Positions 1-10,392 are shown, counted from the first letter of the stretch. The stretch: 64,000 bases of DNA from Bacillota bacterium (GCA_023395555.1 JAEWYQ010000051.1:232207-296206); one strand, 5' to 3'. The notes: generated from the sequence alone by a model not told the origin. Numbers and translations: made by a program.

Positions 1-1
1 G

Positions 2-340
2 GTTCTGCTGGCGGGCCGCATTGCGGAGGAGCTGGTTTTCGGCCCTCAGGAGATCACCACCGGAGCCGGCAATGATATTCAGAAGGCCTCCCAGCTGATC
101 CTTGATTACATCAACAAATTCGGCATGGATGAAGAGCTGGGATTATTCAGCACAGAGGTTCTGGGCGACAGCTGCGACAGCAGGCTGGTTGCAAAATGCC
201 GGGATCAGATGAACCTTCTCTATGATGAGACCAAAGAGCTGCTGATCCGGCACCGCCCTCTCCTGGAATCCATCACGGCAGAGCTCCTGGAAAAGGAATC
301 TCTTGGCCATGAGGACATCAACCGGATCTGTGCCGCATAA
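2..340 (+). CDS. ftsH: FtsH-type ATP-dependent zinc metalloprotease, C-terminal fragment
   Basis: Only the last 112 codons are inside the window, read from base 2. The protein would be a membrane-anchored AAA+ protease that degrades misfolded membrane proteins and short-lived regulators. What is visible is the end of the M41 peptidase domain: the LLAGRIAEELVFG helix and the TTGAGNDIQKAS segment that are characteristic of FtsH, followed by a helical tail ending in NRICAA. The AAA ATPase domain and the HEXXH zinc site lie upstream of the window and cannot be checked. The usual long charged C-terminal tail of many FtsH proteins is short here. A strong bidirectional terminator follows. It could be one of several FtsH paralogues, as Clostridia often carry more than one. 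Confidence 0.9.
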   Translation, partial: VLLAGRIAEELVFGPQEITTGAGNDIQKASQLILDYINKFGMDEELGLFSTEVLGDSCDSRLVAKCRDQMNLLYDETKELLIRHRPLLESITAELLEKESLGHEDINRICAA

Positions 341-464
341 AATGCCGGATTGCCGGCGGATATAAATCACAGACAACGAGCGGTACGGCCTGCAAACCCC
401 TCTTATATTCAAAGAAATGACAAGGGGCTTCTCTTCTATTAATAACATGAAAATGAATAACATG

Positions 465-511
465 AAAATGGTGCGGCAGGAAGATCACAAGTCTTCTTGC
501 CGCACCATTTT
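465..511. terminator. Bidirectional rho-independent terminator between ftsH and the cupin gene
   Basis: Arms at 465-484 and 492-511 form a 20-bp stem (one G:T pair) around a 7-base loop. The stem begins with AAAA and ends with TTTT, so it works in both directions and serves the convergent genes on each side. Confidence 0.9.
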
Positions 512-532
512 TAATATTTCGTTGCTCTATGT

Positions 533-958
533 CTACCCTTTTCTGCCGGCCTCTTCAAAGCTTCTCCTGATCTCTCTCACCTGTTCCGCAGTCATCTCCT
601 GCTCCGGAGAATTATCATCACAGGTATCCCGGTTCTCAACAATCAGAACGGTGGTATCCCTCTCCAGGGTATGAGTATGCCAGGTTCCCTGCTTTACATT
701 ATAGAGCTGCAGAGGCTCCATGGCAACGGCGTCAATCTCTCCGATCTCCTCTCCCTGGCCGCCGGTGAACAGCGTGCAGTTTCCTTCCAGCAGTACAAAT
801 ACTTCATCCGTCTCGCTGTGTTTTTGCATCTTTCCGAGATTCTGGATCTCCAGCTCATCGATGTACCTTAATATGGCCACCCGCCAGGCTCCGAAATCGA
901 TCATGGGTAGATAACCCTCTCCCTGGTAGGAAGTCACCTCAATATATTCCTTTTTCAT
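533..958 (-). CDS. Small cupin-domain protein
   Basis: A 141-residue cytoplasmic protein with a single cupin fold. The first cupin motif is seen around KHSETDEVFVLLEG and the second around VKQGTWHTHTLERD, with His residues that could bind a metal. It lies 57 bases after the GH94 phosphorylase gene with no terminator between, so it is probably the last gene of the glucan operon; the terminator at 465-511 ends the unit. The ATG at 958 is preceded by AGGG eight bases upstream. A TTG at 982 with AAAGGG before it is an alternative start, but it lies inside a GCATTG/CAATGC hairpin (970-985). The substrate is unknown. It may be a sugar-binding or sugar-isomerising cupin, inferred only from context. 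Confidence 0.75.
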   Translation of the reverse strand: MKKEYIEVTSYQGEGYLPMIDFGAWRVAILRYIDELEIQNLGKMQKHSETDEVFVLLEGNCTLFTGGQGEEIGEIDAVAMEPLQLYNVKQGTWHTHTLERDTTVLIVENRDTCDDNSPEQEMTAEQVREIRRSFEEAGRKG

Positions 959-1015
959 CGTATAACCCTGCATTGCTGTCAATGCAATCCCTTTCTTATG
1001 ACATGGATCCGTGCA

Positions 1016-3733
1016 CTAGATCAATTCCACCATAATCAGATGCTCCCGGTCCTCAGCCAGAGCCTCCAGCCTTGTGCGGTCAATGAGCTTCCTTCCCTCT
1101 CCGGCACTGCATTTCTCTTCCGCGCCGTACTCCTCTCCGTCAATGAGAAGCCTTCCGATCCGGTATGCTCCATATTCCTTCCCTGCTGAATTCTCATAAC
1201 ATATCCTCAGTCTGCGCCCGGCAAAGGTCAGTGCCGCTTCCGCTCTGCAGGAAGCATCAAACTGCTCCGGCACCAGCTTAGGCTCCAGAAGCAGATTCCC
1301 CATGTCTCCCTTAATGCCGAACATTTCCGTCAGCACCGTGAGAAGCAGCCAGCTTGCGGAGCCTGTCAGATAATGATACAGTCCCCTTCCGTTATCGCCA
1401 ATGTACTCCGGGATTCCGGGATAGATTCTGCTCTTCTCAAAATCAATGCAATGGCGGTACAGGGAACGGATTACCTTATAGCCTTCCGGGACAGAGCCCC
1501 TCTGATAGAGGGCATTGGCATACATAACCGCCATATGGGAGAACACCGCACCGTTCTCCTTGTGCCCGTAAGCGAAGCCGAACATCCTTCCCAGGTCATC
1601 CTTCACCTCTTTAAAATCCGTATTCAGCTTATAGCCGCCGATTTCTTCCTGATAAAGGTATGCATCCGCCGCCGCGGTAATTGCCCTTACCTGCTCCTCA
1701 TCCGCCGTGTTGGACATAATGGCAAATACCTGTCCCGTCAGCATCATGCGCACACCCAGGGGATGATCTCCTTCCACCCTTCTGCCATGGTCATCATAAT
1801 ATCCATTGTACCAGGAATAGCCGCTTTCACTGGTAATCCATTCCGTGGCTCTGATATGGCTGCGAATCCAGGCCGCTTTTCTCTTCAGATTCGCCGCCAG
1901 CTCCTCACAGTCAATCTCAAACCGGCCTCCGGAGAGAGTACTCCTGCAGCTGTCACAATAGCTCCTTAACAGCGCCTGCTTTCCTTCCACATCCTCATAG
2001 AGGGAGGAATCCTCCTCCAGCAGGGTCTTCAGCTCTTCAAAAAAGGATAACCTGGGTATACCGGCCTTTTTAAGCTCCAGAATAAGATCCGCCATCTGCT
2101 CCAGATTGCTGCCGTAAATCGAGGTAAAGGCGACGCTCTCCCCCCGTTCCTTCGCCATATCCAGAGCATCATTCCAGTCTGCTCCCCGAAGACGGATGTG
2201 ATTGTGCTCACCCACATCGTAGAAAGCCGCAAGATGTTCAATCAGCATATGCTCCAGAATACTTCCCCGGTATTCCTGTCCATTCCTTAACCGTGCACGG
2301 TTTCCGTCCTCCGGCTTCCACAGGAGATCCTTTTCCTCTCCCCGCACAGCCTGAGGATCTTTAAAGTAATAATTTTCTTCCAGCAGAATATTCACATCAC
2401 CGCTCTGCATAATGTAGAGTCTGGTGGTCAAAAACGGCCATACCCCATGATCCATCCACACTCTGGTGATATTATTGCGGTCTGCAATAAATTCCCCCTG
2501 CTTCGTACCGATAATGGTGGCATTGGTTCCATCCGTGCGGACACCGCCAAAATTGCTGACCAGCATTTCCCGCACACCCGAAGGATTCATAATCAGCAGC
2601 GCAAGACAATCCTGCCACAGATCCCGCCATCCGCGGCCTCCCCTTCCGTAATCATGATGGGGCAGGAAGGAACAGCCGTAGATTCTTCGAAGCATCGGCT
2701 GGAAATTCACCCAATGCATCCAGGCATCAAAATCCCTGGAACCCGTATGATATGCTACATTAATCTTCTCCTCCCAGTAGCTCCTGGCGGCCTCCCATGC
2801 CTTTAGACAGGTCTTCCGGGTTCTGAACTTCCCGGCGGTGCGCTCCAGCTCCTCGGGAGAGTCCCCGTATCCCAGGACAATAATATAGGTCTTCGCTGCC
2901 CCCGGTTCCAGAAGAACCTCCGGAAAGCAGATGCCGCCCATGGCCTCATAGCCGTTGCGCCGGTACCCGGCCTTCACCGGCTCCTTCTCCTGTATAATCG
3001 ACCGGGGTGCTTCCAGGGAACCTCCCTCGCCGATAAAATCCTCAACCACAGGATAAAATCCATCCGGAGCCTCACCCTCTCCGGTACTTCCGAATACGCC
3101 GTATACCACCGTATTCTTTTGATGCCCCCGTTCGTCAAAGGTCAGGGTGGGATTCAGCAATACGCCGAAGTCCGAGGTCTCCACCCTGTGAAGCATGGAG
3201 GTTACATTGCGGTGATCCCTGATATTATCCGCCGACCTTCCGTAGAGGGGAATTGCCGCTGTCGGAAGAACTCTGCAGGGCTTTTCCCCGCAGTTGGTCA
3301 GCGTTACCATCATAAGCTCCGCCTGATCCGGGGTATGGGGTACAAAGGACAGCGCCTCCGATTGAAGGCCCAATTCCTTCGAGGTTCTGGACAGCTTATG
3401 CCACATCACCCCTGCTTCCAGCACCGTTTCCTCCTTCTCCCCCAGAAAGCTCTTCGCCTCCTGTAAGGCTGATTTTCCCACGGCAGACCAGATCTCCCGG
3501 TCATTGATTCTGCACCAGAAATTTCTGGAGGATTTATTATTATGAAGATCCTCACTGCTGACCGGCGCCAGCAGAAAGGTATTCTGTCCCATCTTGCTGT
3601 CTCCGCCCAGGGTAGGCGTAACACAGCTCATTACACCGCATTCATTGGCAATCGGGAAGTAAAGATAGCTGGTCGATTCCGGGTTCTCCAGCCGGAACCT
3701 GCCCTTTTCATCTAAAAACTCATACCCCTTCAT
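1016..3733 (-). CDS. GH94-family glycoside phosphorylase (cellobiose/laminaribiose phosphorylase-like)
   Basis: A 905-residue cytoplasmic enzyme of the GH94 type, which cleaves a beta-glucoside with inorganic phosphate to give alpha-glucose 1-phosphate. Visible landmarks are the N-terminal beta-sandwich with TPTLGGDSKMGQNTFLL, the YGRGGRGWRDLWQD segment (about residues 362-375) and RLRGADWNDALD (about 514-525), whose first Asp matches the GH94 general acid. The length, longer than ordinary cellobiose phosphorylases (about 810), is closer to the laminaribiose-type branch, which fits the laminarinase-like GH16 gene just upstream. The ATG at 3733 has GGAGAG at a good distance; the longer reading from 3778 runs through a short CAACGAGAAG repeat and is less likely. 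No signal peptide. Linkage specificity (1,3 or 1,4) cannot be decided by eye. Confidence 0.88.
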   Translation of the reverse strand: MKGYEFLDEKGRFRLENPESTSYLYFPIANECGVMSCVTPTLGGDSKMGQNTFLLAPVSSEDLHNNKSSRNFWCRINDREIWSAVGKSALQEAKSFLGEKEETVLEAGVMWHKLSRTSKELGLQSEALSFVPHTPDQAELMMVTLTNCGEKPCRVLPTAAIPLYGRSADNIRDHRNVTSMLHRVETSDFGVLLNPTLTFDERGHQKNTVVYGVFGSTGEGEAPDGFYPVVEDFIGEGGSLEAPRSIIQEKEPVKAGYRRNGYEAMGGICFPEVLLEPGAAKTYIIVLGYGDSPEELERTAGKFRTRKTCLKAWEAARSYWEEKINVAYHTGSRDFDAWMHWVNFQPMLRRIYGCSFLPHHDYGRGGRGWRDLWQDCLALLIMNPSGVREMLVSNFGGVRTDGTNATIIGTKQGEFIADRNNITRVWMDHGVWPFLTTRLYIMQSGDVNILLEENYYFKDPQAVRGEEKDLLWKPEDGNRARLRNGQEYRGSILEHMLIEHLAAFYDVGEHNHIRLRGADWNDALDMAKERGESVAFTSIYGSNLEQMADLILELKKAGIPRLSFFEELKTLLEEDSSLYEDVEGKQALLRSYCDSCRSTLSGGRFEIDCEELAANLKRKAAWIRSHIRATEWITSESGYSWYNGYYDDHGRRVEGDHPLGVRMMLTGQVFAIMSNTADEEQVRAITAAADAYLYQEEIGGYKLNTDFKEVKDDLGRMFGFAYGHKENGAVFSHMAVMYANALYQRGSVPEGYKVIRSLYRHCIDFEKSRIYPGIPEYIGDNGRGLYHYLTGSASWLLLTVLTEMFGIKGDMGNLLLEPKLVPEQFDASCRAEAALTFAGRRLRICYENSAGKEYGAYRIGRLLIDGEEYGAEEKCSAGEGRKLIDRTRLEALAEDREHLIMVELI

Positions 3734-3816
3734 ATTTCTCTCCTTCGTTGTCCCTTGTTCGTTTTTGTTGGTCTTCATTGCTTCTCGTTGCTTCTCGTTG
3801 GTTCTTACCCTTTCTC

Positions 3817-4578
3817 TTAGTCCCGGCTGTCCTTCTGATACACTCTGACATGCTCGACTTCCATCACAAAGGGCAGCGCTGCTTCGTCCACCTCTCCGCC
3901 CAGTCCGCCTCCTACCGCAATATTCAAAATAAGATAGAAGGGCTGATCAAAGGGCCAGGCAGAAGCGGTCTGATCCTCCGGGTCATCGCTTTTTTCAAAA
4001 CGGCAGGCACTGATTCCGTCCACATAGAACTCAAAGAAATCCGGTGTCCACTCCATATGATAATCATGAAAACCATCGCTGATTCCCGGAAAATCCCGGA
4101 ATACGGTATATTGCTTCGTATCCTTCCTGGTATGATTATGCTTTTCACTGTGAATACTGAAAAACAACTGATCCAGTCTCCTTCCGATATGCTCCAGGAT
4201 ATCGATCTCACCGCAGCGCGGCCATGGCGTGCCGGTTCGGATGGAATCCGGCAGCATCCAGATTGCCGGCCAGGAGCCTTTCCCCTTGGGCAGCCTGGCA
4301 CGGAACTCAAACAGACCATACTGCCAGGACTGTCTTTCATAAGTAGTCAGTCTGGTTGAAGTATAAGCTCTCTCTCCGTCCTGTTCCTTTAACGCCCGTA
4401 TCACCAGCCTGCCGTCCTTAACCGACACATTCCCCGGTCTGTCCGTGTAAGCCTGCAATTCCTGGTTGGCCCACTGGTGGTTGCCCAGATCATAGTTCCA
4501 TCTCAACGGATCCGGAGCCCCTTCATACTCAAATTCATCGCTCCATACCAAACGATACCCCTTCTTCCTCTCTTCCAT
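3817..4578 (-). CDS. GH16 endo-beta-glucanase, laminarinase-like, cytoplasmic
   Basis: A 253-residue GH16 enzyme, essentially a bare catalytic domain. The active-site strand GEIDILEHIG carries the nucleophile Glu124, the assisting Asp126 and the acid/base Glu129 in the ExDxxE spacing typical of laminarinases and lichenases (beta-bulge type). WSDEF near residue 13 and GSWPAIWMLP near 101 are family landmarks. There is no signal peptide, lipobox or carbohydrate-binding module, which is unusual for an endo-glucanase and implies that it trims imported beta-1,3 or mixed-linkage oligosaccharides inside the cell. GGAGG precedes the ATG. It lies between the chemoreceptor gene (80 bases) and the GH94 gene (83 bases), and its products would feed the phosphorylase. 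Confidence 0.9.
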   Translation of the reverse strand: MEERKKGYRLVWSDEFEYEGAPDPLRWNYDLGNHQWANQELQAYTDRPGNVSVKDGRLVIRALKEQDGERAYTSTRLTTYERQSWQYGLFEFRARLPKGKGSWPAIWMLPDSIRTGTPWPRCGEIDILEHIGRRLDQLFFSIHSEKHNHTRKDTKQYTVFRDFPGISDGFHDYHMEWTPDFFEFYVDGISACRFEKSDDPEDQTASAWPFDQPFYLILNIAVGGGLGGEVDEAALPFVMEVEHVRVYQKDSRD

Positions 4579-4657
4579 CTCAATTCCTCCATTCTGTCCC
4601 TAAACTGTGAAGTTGTGCCGTTGCACAAATCTGTCTTTATTCTGCACATAACAGGCT

Positions 4658-6868
4658 TCATGCTTCCTCTTTATTTATCATAAATACCGAAGCAGTGGCC
4701 TCCAGATCCTTCACGGCTTCATTTAACCGAAGCGCCGTGGAATTCAGCTCCTCCACCGACCTCATCTGGTCCGTCGCGGTGGCCCCCAGCTCACCGGTGG
4801 CCGCGGCCGTCTGCTGTGTTGTGGAAGTAATACTGTCCATGGCCCTCAGCGCATCCTCCTTGGCTCTCTCAATCTCCGAGATCTCCCCGGTAATCAGCAC
4901 CAGATTATCTGACAACCGCTCCACATGATCATTGATACTGTGGAACGCTTCCACCGTACTCTTCAATATCACTTCCTGGGTCGCCACAATATCCTCCGCC
5001 TTATGGGCAGTAGTTACGGTCTCCCTGGTCTGCTCCGTAATCTGGGCGATAATTCTTCCTATCTGGTTCGCCGCCTCCTGAGTCTGGGCCGAAAGCTTGC
5101 GGATCTCCTCCGCCACAACCGCAAAGCCCTTGCCGTATTCACCGGCTCTGGCCGCCTCAATGGTAGCATTCAGCGAAAGCAGACTCGTCTGTTCCGATAT
5201 CTCATTGATGGTATGAAGAATTTGATTTACAGCCAGGGATTTCTCCTCCAGCTTCTCAATATCTTCAATTACAATATTGGTAATATCAACCGTATTCTTC
5301 GCCTTCCGTGAAAGCTCGTCCACAATCTCCGCCGCTTCCTTCACAATGTTCCTGGTCTTACAGGTAATCATGCCAATATCTTCGGACTTCTCATTTACGG
5401 TACCAATCCGGTCCGACAGGATCGACATCTGGTGAAGGCATTCCTCCGCATCACTGGCCTGCTGGCTTGCGCCCTGTTCGATCTCCTCCACCGCCCTCGT
5501 GATCTCCTGGGTGGCTTGAAGAAGGAGGGAAGAATTTCTGCTGACATACCCTGCATTCTCGGTGACCGTACGGATTACCACCACCGTCCGCAGCAGCAGA
5601 TCCTTCATACCCGCAATCATGCGGTTAATTCCAACGGCCAGATGATTGAACTCATCCTTTCTTTTCAGATGAGCCGTAACCGTGAGATCTCCCTTGCCTG
5701 CCCGTTCCAGCACCGCATTGGTCTTATTGATGGTCTTGGCAATGCCAAGAGCAAGAAGCCCTCCTACCACAATGGCTATTATGCTGGAAATGACTACGAT
5801 GGTAGCCGTCAGCGTCAGCATCTCATCCGACTGCCTGGTGATCCTGTCCTTGGGAATCATAGCGCAGAGAACCACCTGCTCTGTTCCGAGAGAGGTGCTG
5901 AGATACAGATATTCCTGGCCTCCATACTGCTCATAGCTCTTTCTTATCTGCTCCTTTGCGGCATCTCCCTTCAAAGGAAGCTCCTTCTCACTCTCCTGTG
6001 AGGCCATCTGTTCCTGATAAAACTCTGTACCGGCAAAGCTGAAATTCTCCGGATAATCTCCCAACAGGATCTCCTTCCCATCCCCGGTGATAAAGCCCAG
6101 AATACTGCCTTCTTCCAGTCCGGCCTCCTCCATGGCTCTTGTGAGAAAATCCCTCTTAATATCAATTACAATAAAGCCGATCTTCTTGTTATTGGTATTA
6201 TACAGATAATAGGTGAGAGCAAGACCAAAGTCATTGCTGGTGGACGCCAGAGCCTGATCCAGATAGTCATGGTATCCCCTCCATTGAAAGCGGCTTTTGG
6301 ATTCAATAAAACTCTTTCCCTCCTCTGATTCCTGGAACTTGGAATACAGATCTGCCGGAAGTGTTCCGCGGGCGGATGCTCCCATGCCATACCCGGCAAA
6401 AATATAGATATCCTTAACCACTCTATCCTCCATGGAATTGGAGGACAGGAGATTCTGGATCAGCTTATACTGCTCCATCTCTGCCAAAGAATCCCCTTCA
6501 TAAACCCCCGAATAATATTTCTTAATGCTTTCATTGGTGAGAAACTGATTGATTTTCGCTGTTACAGACTCAAACCCCAGCTGGTAATAGCTCTTCATCA
6601 TCTCCAGTGCCGTCGCGCTGGAGGTCTCATAATTCTCAATCATAGCCTGGGAGGATTTCTGATAAGAAAGAAATCCAAGAAGTATAATCAGTGCCACAGG
6701 GATCAGAAACACCCCTGTCAGCTTCATCCGTATGCTATGTATAAAAAGCCGGCCTTCCCTTCTATTTTCAAAACCAACCGGCTGCTCCATCTTCTTTTGC
6801 TTCGTCTTCACCGCTTTTGCCCTCCGATTACGGCTAGCTCGTCTCTTTTCGGCTTTGCCGCTTCCCAT
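4658..6868 (-). CDS. Methyl-accepting chemotaxis protein coupled to a YesMN operon
   Basis: A 736-residue membrane receptor. A basic N-terminal tail (about 45 residues) leads to a first membrane segment (about 50-69), an extracellular sensor region of roughly 280 residues, a second membrane segment (about 350-375), a HAMP domain and a cytoplasmic four-helix signalling rod. The hairpin tip [20 protein letters not shown] followed by [17 protein letters not shown] is diagnostic of MCPs that dock CheA/CheW. Its ATG lies two bases after the stop codon of the YesN-type regulator, so the genes are translationally coupled. The receptor is therefore made together with the sensor and regulator of the sugar locus, and probably senses the imported sugar, perhaps bound to its binding protein. 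No che or flagellar genes are in the window. Confidence 0.9.
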   Translation of the reverse strand: MGSGKAEKRRASRNRRAKAVKTKQKKMEQPVGFENRREGRLFIHSIRMKLTGVFLIPVALIILLGFLSYQKSSQAMIENYETSSATALEMMKSYYQLGFESVTAKINQFLTNESIKKYYSGVYEGDSLAEMEQYKLIQNLLSSNSMEDRVVKDIYIFAGYGMGASARGTLPADLYSKFQESEEGKSFIESKSRFQWRGYHDYLDQALASTSNDFGLALTYYLYNTNNKKIGFIVIDIKRDFLTRAMEEAGLEEGSILGFITGDGKEILLGDYPENFSFAGTEFYQEQMASQESEKELPLKGDAAKEQIRKSYEQYGGQEYLYLSTSLGTEQVVLCAMIPKDRITRQSDEMLTLTATIVVISSIIAIVVGGLLALGIAKTINKTNAVLERAGKGDLTVTAHLKRKDEFNHLAVGINRMIAGMKDLLLRTVVVIRTVTENAGYVSRNSSLLLQATQEITRAVEEIEQGASQQASDAEECLHQMSILSDRIGTVNEKSEDIGMITCKTRNIVKEAAEIVDELSRKAKNTVDITNIVIEDIEKLEEKSLAVNQILHTINEISEQTSLLSLNATIEAARAGEYGKGFAVVAEEIRKLSAQTQEAANQIGRIIAQITEQTRETVTTAHKAEDIVATQEVILKSTVEAFHSINDHVERLSDNLVLITGEISEIERAKEDALRAMDSITSTTQQTAAATGELGATATDQMRSVEELNSTALRLNEAVKDLEATASVFMINKEEA

Positions 6869-6870
6869 TC

Positions 6871-8328
6871 TTATGTTTCATCCTTCGTCCTGCCTACCTG
6901 AGTATTCTTCCGATATTCCGTCGGAGACACCCCGCAGACGCTCCGAAACAACTTCATAAAATGCTTCTCATTGCTATAGCCGACGGTGCTGCTGATCTCG
7001 ATGACTTTTTTATCTGTTTCTTCCAACAGACGTTTTGCTTCATTTATTCTGATGGTTTTCAAGTAGCTCACAAAATTTGTCCCTGTATATTGTTTAAAGG
7101 CATAGGAGAACAGGGAATAATTCATGGAGATATAGTTGGAGACCACCGCCATATTCAGATCCTTATCATAATTCTCCCGGATATAGCGGATTGCCTTCTG
7201 AATCTTCTGTTTATTCTTATAGTCGTCAAATTCAGTGAGAATCTTGGCATTCACTCCTTCCACCCAGCGGGAAAATTCCTCATAATAAGCAACGGCATTA
7301 TCAAAATGAAAGACTCTGGTAAAGGGCACACTCTCTTCCCCGTCCAGATTGATCACATTCTTATAGTTGGCAACGATCTTATCCACAATGGACTTCATGG
7401 CTTCACTGAACCGGTCCGCGCTGATCATTCCCTGCTTCGTCTTATACAGGATATGAACCAGCAGCTTGTTGGCCGCCTCCAGTTTGTCCGTTCCGACCAG
7501 CTGCACATATTGCTCCAGGGTCTCCTCGGGAATGCCCGCATCGCTGTACTCTGCCGGACTGTACCTTACTATAAAGCTTCCTGTTACAAAGGCGTTCTTC
7601 CTGGCCTCCAGAGCCTCCTGCCAGGCTTCAATCAGCTCCCTCAGCTTATTATGCTCCCGGCTGACGCCCACATAATGCCGGTTTAACTGATCACACAGGA
7701 ACTCATCCAGATCGGAAGCCTTTAGAATGAATACGCTCTGCTCTTCTACCTCCTCCAGCACAATAACATTCTCCTGCTCTTCCCTTCCCTCCGGCTTATA
7801 ATTCGTACAGCATACCACATAATTTCCCTCTACAAAGTAATCCCGGAATTTGCTCTCTATCTCCTGTATCTCCGCATCCTCAATATCAGAGTTTAAAAGC
7901 ATATATTTAAACTGTTGATAGCTTATTTTGGTAATATCCTTCTTTCGGCTTCGCTCCTCCTCAATTTCCTTCTCCAGCTTTACCAGAATCGCTGAAAGCT
8001 TATCCCGGTCAACAGGCTTTAATATATATTCCCTCGCTCCGGCCCGCATCAGCTCCACCGCATAGGAAAAATCCTCATAACCGCTGACTACAATTACCCT
8101 TGGAGTATTCGGCAGCAGCTGTACTTCCTTCACCAGAGTAATTCCGTCCATTTTAGGCATACGGATGTCCGTAATCATGATATCAATCTTACGGTTCTTG
8201 ATGACCTCGTAAGCTTCCTCCCCGTTTTTGCATTGGATAATCTCATCAAAGCTTACGGAAGAACGCATCGCCATGGCATGGATTCCCTGCCGTATCAACT
8301 TCTCATCCTCAACAATCAACAGCTTCAT
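6871..8328 (-). CDS. YesN-type response regulator (receiver + AraC HTH)
   Basis: A 485-residue regulator with an N-terminal receiver domain ([10 protein letters not shown], phospho-acceptor Asp54 in [12 protein letters not shown], Lys near residue 104), a middle region of no clear homology, and a C-terminal AraC double helix-turn-helix (about 380-480; [18 protein letters not shown] and [20 protein letters not shown]). This is the standard partner of YesM-type kinases that control sugar transporters and glycosidases. GGAGGTGGGG precedes the ATG, and the kinase gene ends 18 bases upstream. It most likely activates the neighbouring transporter and hydrolase genes; shared AGGTGT motifs at 14185, 15241 and 15310 are candidate targets. 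Confidence 0.93.
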   Translation of the reverse strand: MKLLIVEDEKLIRQGIHAMAMRSSVSFDEIIQCKNGEEAYEVIKNRKIDIMITDIRMPKMDGITLVKEVQLLPNTPRVIVVSGYEDFSYAVELMRAGAREYILKPVDRDKLSAILVKLEKEIEEERSRKKDITKISYQQFKYMLLNSDIEDAEIQEIESKFRDYFVEGNYVVCCTNYKPEGREEQENVIVLEEVEEQSVFILKASDLDEFLCDQLNRHYVGVSREHNKLRELIEAWQEALEARKNAFVTGSFIVRYSPAEYSDAGIPEETLEQYVQLVGTDKLEAANKLLVHILYKTKQGMISADRFSEAMKSIVDKIVANYKNVINLDGEESVPFTRVFHFDNAVAYYEEFSRWVEGVNAKILTEFDDYKNKQKIQKAIRYIRENYDKDLNMAVVSNYISMNYSLFSYAFKQYTGTNFVSYLKTIRINEAKRLLEETDKKVIEISSTVGYSNEKHFMKLFRSVCGVSPTEYRKNTQVGRTKDET

Positions 8329-8346
8329 TGCCCCACCTCCAAGTCC

Positions 8347-10128
8347 CTATTTAAATGGTATTTTCACAATTACCTTCGTATAGCAGTCCTTCTTTGATGC
8401 AACACTGATGCCGTAATTTGTTCCAAACGTAATTTTTATCCTGTCCTGCACATTCTTCAGCCCGATTCCGTTTCCTGAGCTTCCGCTGGTCTTGATCTCC
8501 CCGTCGATCTTCTTCTGCAGCTCCACCAATTCCTCCTCGGTCATACCGCTGCCCGAATCCGTGATCTCAATGGTACAGTAGTCTCCGTAAACAATTCCCT
8601 TCATATAGATGCTGGTATCCTCCGCCAAGCCTTCAATGCCGTGATAAATTGCATTTTCAATGATGGGCTGCAGGGACATCTTCGGTATCTCCTGGGAATA
8701 GATCCGCTCCGGGATATTCTGACTCAGATAGATCTCGTAATCAAACCGAAGATTCATCAACGCCAGATAATTTTTAATATAGTCTATCTCTTCTTCCACC
8801 GTTACATTCTTGGACACCCATCTCATGCTGTAGCGCAGCAGCTTGCCCAGGGAGGTGACCGCATCGGAGATCTCGAATTTGCCGTCAATCTCCGCCATCA
8901 TCTTGATGGACTCCAGAACATTATAAATAAAATGGGCATTAATCTGGTTTTGCAGTGCCCGGATTTCCGAATCCTTAAAGAGGAGCTCCCTCTGAATGCT
9001 ATCCTCCATCAACTGGGTGATATAATCCAACAGCTTATTAATCTGCAATCCCAGCTCCCCCATCTCATCCGATCCGAGATTCACCACCCGTATCCCCAGA
9101 TCCCCCTTCCGGATCTGGTGAACCGTATCAATAATCTCATAGAAGCGCTTCAGAATCAGATCAATAATAAGCTTTGTAAAAAAGATTAATACCGCCGTAA
9201 TCAGCAGTGCAATGACCAGGAATACATTCCTTGTCCGGTTTACCTCGTTGATGGTCTGATCCAGGGAGACTATTTTGATCAGATATCCCCCCAGCTGCTG
9301 AATTGGCTGGAAGCAGACAATGACATGGCTGCCGTCAAGCATCTTTTCCTCTGTGTAGCCGGCACTGTGCTCCTCTATATTGGTATAGAACTTCTTCGCA
9401 TCCTCCAGCCAGGGGCTCTCACGGTCCATATCGTAATACATGGCTCCCTCGGCATCCACGAAGCAGACCCATTCATCCTTATCAGAAGCATACATATCCG
9501 GAAACAGGGTTTCCATCCTGGTGGAAACCTCAATGGTCGCGTCCAGACCGGCCTCCAGACCGGTCATCTTCGTTACAAATCCTGCAATATGAGAAACCGG
9601 CCTCAAAACATAAGACGGAAAGATCTGATCTGTGTAATCAAACTGCCAGGAGCCGGATTTAAAGTCAGACTGTGCCCAGCTTAATTTCATCATCCGGTAC
9701 TTTTTGTACAGAATGGGCATCATCTCTTTTACATCCGCATCCACATAGATCCGGATCTGATACAGATAGGGATTGGAATTCACCAGCTTCTCCAGGCTGG
9801 CTATATCATTGTTATAGAAATGGAGAAGCTCCTGGGTAGCGACCCCGTCCCCCTGGGTGAAGGCCGTAATACCGCTCCAGATATTCTGGCTGTGGATGAC
9901 CACCTGGGTAGACATGGTACACATCTCCACCTTCTTCTGGATTTCCGCATAATGCTGGATAAAGCTCATCTCCACCGATTTAATTTTCTTGTGTATCTCC
10001 GTCTTCCTGACGTTCTGGAAATAGAGCGTGGATAGGATGAAAATCGGAATGATAACGGTTATAACAATCGCTAAGGATATTTTCCGGTCCAGCTTTAAAG
10101 CCGCAAAGCGTGCCCTTATCTTCTTCAT
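8347..10128 (-). CDS. YesM-type sensor histidine kinase
   Basis: About 593 residues. Two membrane segments (about 19-37 and 301-321) enclose a Cache-like extracellular sensor of some 260 residues, followed by HAMP, the His_kinase domain (LQNQINAHFIYNVLESI, phospho-accepting His near residue 399) and a HATPase domain (PIIENAIYHG, DSGSGM, GNGIGLKN). The family normally has NPHF; here it reads NAHF. The ATG at 10128 begins MKKIRARF with AAAGG upstream; a longer reading to 10194 adds 22 residues with no clear ribosome site. It probably senses the sugar or its binding protein outside the cell and phosphorylates the regulator encoded next. A consensus-like promoter lies at 10224-10252. Confidence 0.92.
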   Translation of the reverse strand: MKKIRARFAALKLDRKISLAIVITVIIPIFILSTLYFQNVRKTEIHKKIKSVEMSFIQHYAEIQKKVEMCTMSTQVVIHSQNIWSGITAFTQGDGVATQELLHFYNNDIASLEKLVNSNPYLYQIRIYVDADVKEMMPILYKKYRMMKLSWAQSDFKSGSWQFDYTDQIFPSYVLRPVSHIAGFVTKMTGLEAGLDATIEVSTRMETLFPDMYASDKDEWVCFVDAEGAMYYDMDRESPWLEDAKKFYTNIEEHSAGYTEEKMLDGSHVIVCFQPIQQLGGYLIKIVSLDQTINEVNRTRNVFLVIALLITAVLIFFTKLIIDLILKRFYEIIDTVHQIRKGDLGIRVVNLGSDEMGELGLQINKLLDYITQLMEDSIQRELLFKDSEIRALQNQINAHFIYNVLESIKMMAEIDGKFEISDAVTSLGKLLRYSMRWVSKNVTVEEEIDYIKNYLALMNLRFDYEIYLSQNIPERIYSQEIPKMSLQPIIENAIYHGIEGLAEDTSIYMKGIVYGDYCTIEITDSGSGMTEEELVELQKKIDGEIKTSGSSGNGIGLKNVQDRIKITFGTNYGISVASKKDCYTKVIVKIPFK

Positions 10129-10223
10129 TATACCAAGCCTTTCTGCCTGCAGCACCATGTTCGCCTGTATACACCGGTACCCGTAATACAGCACCTGCCA
10201 GTCTATGTATTACCTTATACTTC

Positions 10224-10252
10224 CATCTTAGACAGAATTACCTCTGCTGTCA
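10224..10252 (-). promoter_or_regulatory. Promoter for the yesM-yesN-mcp operon
   Basis: On the minus strand TTGACA (10252-10247) and TAAGAT (10229-10224) are separated by 17 bases, about 100 bases upstream of the kinase start. This supports transcription independent of the transporter operon, which ends at the terminator just upstream. Confidence 0.6.
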
Positions 10253-10273
10253 ACCCCGGCTTCCTACTTCCTT

Positions 10274-10310
10274 AACAAAAACCAGTAACAGTTCAGCCTG
10301 CGGCTGTTAC
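10274..10310 (-). terminator. Terminator after the sugar-binding protein gene
   Basis: On the minus strand GTAACAG/CTGTTAC arms (10285-10291, 10304-10310) are followed by TGGTTTTTG. A second, longer imperfect hairpin (about 10318-10361, arms GGGATTA/TAATCCC) precedes it, so the 3' end is doubly structured. Confidence 0.7.
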
Positions 10311-10392
10311 GAAAACCGGGATTACTGCAAAAGCATAGTCCTAGCATTTTGCAATAATCCCAGTTTGTAGTAGCCGCTATTTATTCAGACTA

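Noticed and set aside
3779..3816. Short tandem CAACGAGAAG repeat as a functional element
   Set aside because: Only about two imperfect copies in a short gap between GH16 and GH94; it could be slippage and has no other sign of function.
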